From Methanoculleus sp. UBA430 (lineage in GTDB: Archaea > Halobacteriota > Methanomicrobia > Methanomicrobiales > Methanoculleaceae), in the NCBI RefSeq assembly GCF_002506585.1, contig NZ_DAXW01000003.1, positions 41,160-105,159 of the forward strand: a DNA stretch of 64,000 bases, in the 5' to 3' direction. Positions 61,939 to 64,000 of this stretch are shown here, in pieces. Position 1 is the stretch's first letter. Each line of letters begins with the position of its first letter. The notes beneath the pieces were generated by a model that made no database searches, had not been told where the DNA came from, and worked only from the letters and a program-made list of their open reading frames with translations. Position numbers and translations under genes: made by a program.

Positions 61939-62271
61939 TCACGCGTGGATCATCGTCAGCATCATCTTGAACCGCGTAACGGCGTGGACCGCGTGGGGAA
62001 TCTTTGCCGGCATGATGATCAGGTCGCCCGCCTTCATGGGATACTCCCTGTCCGCGATGGTGACGAGGGTCTCCCCGTCGAGGACCTGGAGGACGGCATC
62101 GTAAGGTGCGGTATGCTCCGAGAGGCCTTCACCCGCATCGAAGGCGAAGACCGTGATGGTGCCGGCCTTCGTGTAGACGAGCATCCGGCTGACGATCGAG
62201 CCCGGCTGGTAGGCGACGAGGTCACGGGGGTCGATGACCTGTTCGGCGAGGTTTTCTTTTGCTTCAGACAT
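61939..62271 (-). CDS. Small cupin protein
   Basis: The protein is about 110 residues from MSEAKENLAEQVIDP; an extra 16 codons from 62319 are less likely. The cupin beta-barrel motifs are VFAFDAGEGLSEHTAPYDAV (motif 1, His-x-x-x-x-D with a missing second His) and KAGDLIIMPAKIPHAV (motif 2). It could bind a metal in a reduced set. It is an isolated gene upstream of the GH15 gene. Function unknown. Confidence 0.85.
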   Translation of the reverse strand: MSEAKENLAEQVIDPRDLVAYQPGSIVSRMLVYTKAGTITVFAFDAGEGLSEHTAPYDAVLQVLDGETLVTIADREYPMKAGDLIIMPAKIPHAVHAVTRFKMMLTMIHA

Positions 62272-62452
62272 ACGAGTCGGTTTCTCCTGTGGTGTATTCT
62301 TTTTTGCGGCCGGTGGCAACGAACAGGCATACAGTGATTTAACCCGGAGATAACCAGGAGGTAGAATCTGCTTAATCTGCTTGCCGCTCGAACTTCTGTG
62401 AGAAGAATAATATAAAGAGCAAATGAACTGTTAATTATTGGAGGTGACATGA

Positions 62453-62689
62453 TTGACAAAGGTACGGTTAACCATCCTGATCTGGGAAGAAGAAGGGGCG
62501 TATGTCTCCAGGTGCCAGGAACTTGAGGTCGCCAGTTGCGGCGATACGCCGGAGGAAGCTCTGGACAACATCCGTGAAGCGATCGAACTCTACCTTGAGA
62601 ATGCAAAAGAACTCGGGATATTGCAGGATCTTGAGCCGATACTGAAATCACCCCGTAAGTTCACCTCGGTCATCGAGGTTGAGGCATGA
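62453..62689 (+). CDS. hicB: HicB-family antitoxin
   Basis: The protein is 78 residues from a TTG at 62453 with GGAGGTGAC upstream. The partial RNase H-like fold of HicB is seen: LTILIWEEEGAYVSRCQELE, VASCGDTPEEALDNIREAIE. There is no DNA-binding domain at the C-terminus. It overlaps the next gene (hicA) by 4 bp (ATGA), the normal HicB-HicA layout for this order. The toxin downstream is frameshifted. Confidence 0.88.
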   Translation: MTKVRLTILIWEEEGAYVSRCQELEVASCGDTPEEALDNIREAIELYLENAKELGILQDLEPILKSPRKFTSVIEVEA

Positions 62690-62918
62690 CAAAACTGCCT
62701 CTGATCTCTTCCGACGACGTCATAAAGAAACCGAAGGCAGCCGGATTCGACTACGCCCCCCATCGAGGAAAGGGAAGTCATGTAGCCCTCTATAAGATCG
62801 GGGAGACGGAAACAAGCTGCTTGTTATCGTTCCCCGACGCGACCCTATCCCGCGAGGGACACTCCTCTCAATCCTGAAGCAGGCCCACCTTACGAAAGAG
62901 GAGTTTCTTGATCTGTGA
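62686..62918 (+). pseudogene. hicA: HicA-type toxin, frameshifted
   Basis: It starts MTKLPLISSDDVIKKPKAAG and keeps the catalytic His (HRGKGSHVALYK). The main frame then reads ETETSCLLSFPDATLSR to a stop at 62877, which is not HicA-like. One base over, the sequence gives KLLVIVPRRDPIPRGTLLSI and KQAHLTKEEFLDL to TGA at 62918, the normal C-terminus. A single +1 indel near 62810 separates them. The mRNA interferase is probably inactive, unless this is a sequence error. Confidence 0.8.
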
Positions 62919-63052
62919 AGACCCATGAGCGCCGGGTCGTTCTCAAACGTCGAATCTATACTATCCGATATGGTAAGCCGGAAACCAGCGGAGAGGGGGC
63001 CTAGATCCCCACATTTTTTTCGCCCGGCGGCCCAAATAGTACGAGACCACCC

Positions 63053-64000
63053 GTGTACTATCATCTCATCCTGACCGACAACTGCAACCTCTGCTGCACC
63101 TACTGCCGGGGGAAGGCGTTCACCGTCGACCCCCCGGAGACGTGCGACATCGCCGTCGACGAAGATCTCCCGGTCGACCTCGATATCGACCTTGCCGATC
63201 TCTACCGGTTCCTTGCAAAGGACCCCGATGCCGTGCTGACCTTCTACGGCGGGGAACCTCTCCTCGCCGTCGAGCGCGTCCGCGAGATCGCCCGCGATGC
63301 CCCGGTCTCGGCCCTGATCCTCCACACGAACGGGACCCTCCTCGACCGCCTCGAGCCCGCGACCGCAAACCGGTTCGACACCATCCTGGTCTCGATCGAC
63401 GGCCCCGAGGGGCTCACCGACGCTCACCGCGGGGAGGGGACGTTTGGTCGGATCACGAGAAACCTGCGGGTTCTCGCGGCAGGCGGATTTGCCGGCGAGG
63501 TGATCGCCCGGATGACCGTGACCGAGGATACCGATATCGTGGAAGCCGTCCGCTACCTCACGGCAAACGACCGTTTCCCGTTCCCGGCCGTCCACTGGCA
63601 GATGGACGCGAACTTCTGGAACGACTACCACCTGCGGGACTACGCCGCATGGGTGAAGGAGAGTTATAACCCCGGCATCCGGTCGCTCGTCGCGTTCTGG
63701 GTCGAGACGATGCGCACAGAGGGCCGGGTGCTCCGGTGGTACCCCTTCATGGACCCGGTGCAGGACATGCTGCTATCCCGGCCGAGCATGCTCCGGTGCG
63801 GGTGCGGCCACGCGAACTACAGCATCATGACCGACGGGCATATCGCCCCCTGCCCCATCATGGTCGGGATGAAGGACTATTATGTCGGACATATTGCGAC
63901 CGCCGATCCCCTCCACCTCCCGGTGACGACCGTCGGAGGTCCCTGCACGGCATGCGGCATCCTCGACTTCTGCGGCGGCCGGTGCCTCTACTCGAACATC
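63053..64000 (+). CDS. Putative peptide-modifying radical SAM protein (AF1577-like), 3' end beyond window
   Basis: The visible part (316 residues) starts at a GTG at 63053: VYYHLILTDNCNLCCTYCRG, with the CxxxCxxC cluster motif at the very N-terminus. A TIM-barrel part with FYGGEPLLAV and HTNGTLLD follows, then a Cys-rich C-terminal auxiliary-cluster (SPASM-like) region: CGCGHANYSIMTDGHIAPCP, CTACGILDFCGGRCLYS. Early YYHLILTD and the C-terminal cluster match radical SAM enzymes predicted to modify peptides in archaea. The substrate peptide is not in this window; it may follow downstream. Confidence 0.8.
   Translation, partial: MYYHLILTDNCNLCCTYCRGKAFTVDPPETCDIAVDEDLPVDLDIDLADLYRFLAKDPDAVLTFYGGEPLLAVERVREIARDAPVSALILHTNGTLLDRLEPATANRFDTILVSIDGPEGLTDAHRGEGTFGRITRNLRVLAAGGFAGEVIARMTVTEDTDIVEAVRYLTANDRFPFPAVHWQMDANFWNDYHLRDYAAWVKESYNPGIRSLVAFWVETMRTEGRVLRWYPFMDPVQDMLLSRPSMLRCGCGHANYSIMTDGHIAPCPIMVGMKDYYVGHIATADPLHLPVTTVGGPCTACGILDFCGGRCLYSNI

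Overview
The window is about 64 kb of GC-rich DNA from a hydrogenotrophic methanogenic archaeon. The evidence is a methyl-coenzyme M reductase cluster, a formylmethanofuran dehydrogenase cluster, a six-gene Ech-type energy-converting hydrogenase, archaeal TATA promoters and T-run terminators. Gene content, high GC and the many PAS sensor proteins point to Methanomicrobiales, most likely Methanoculleus (inference; no search was run).

Layout. 0-9.6 kb is a signalling island: a soluble chemoreceptor (cut by the left edge), two paralogous winged-helix/multi-PAS regulators and a small PAS protein. One regulator is split by a tnpB-only IS200/IS605-type element. Both regulator promoters carry the same tandem GCCATGCA box with identical spacing. 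9.8-13.7 kb is an ABC exporter with one permease fused to a PrsW-like protease domain. 13.9-15.9 kb has a zinc-ribbon protein and a B12-binding radical SAM enzyme, followed by a second broken tnpB element (15.9-17.3 kb). 17.5-20.7 kb has two PRC-barrel/DUF2795-repeat paralogues. 20.7-30.3 kb is housekeeping and accessory: DNA-repair-type radical SAM, AblB, a geranylgeranyl-reductase-like flavoprotein, GH13 amylase, MerR regulator, TPR protein, HNH protein, SDH-type membrane protease and DinB.

31.1-50.4 kb is the energy core. mcrB-mcrD(short)-mcrG-mcrA run leftward and fwdD-B-A-C plus moeA run rightward from a shared 965-bp AT-rich regulatory region. Beyond a DEDD-type nuclease, an RNase III with a changed catalytic residue, a DUF362-ferredoxin and a HIT protein lies echABCDEF. 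Functionally, Ech can supply reduced ferredoxin for Fwd (CO2 to formylmethanofuran), MoeA helps make the Mo/W-pterin cofactor, and Mcr releases methane.

51-64 kb holds a disulfide-oxidoreductase flavoprotein, a frameshifted SLC13-type transporter, a YkgJ-like cysteine-cluster protein, a secreted beta-propeller, a Ca2+-type P-ATPase, a GH15 glucosidase-like enzyme, a cupin, a HicB antitoxin with a frameshifted HicA, and a peptide-modifying-type radical SAM protein cut by the right edge.

The most unusual non-coding signals are an interspersed hairpin repeat with a constant skeleton but compensating stems (24.3, 30.5-30.8, 50.6-50.9 kb, fragment at 9.65 kb), the shared operator-like boxes, and a 36-bp perfect palindrome sitting exactly on a tnpB frameshift.
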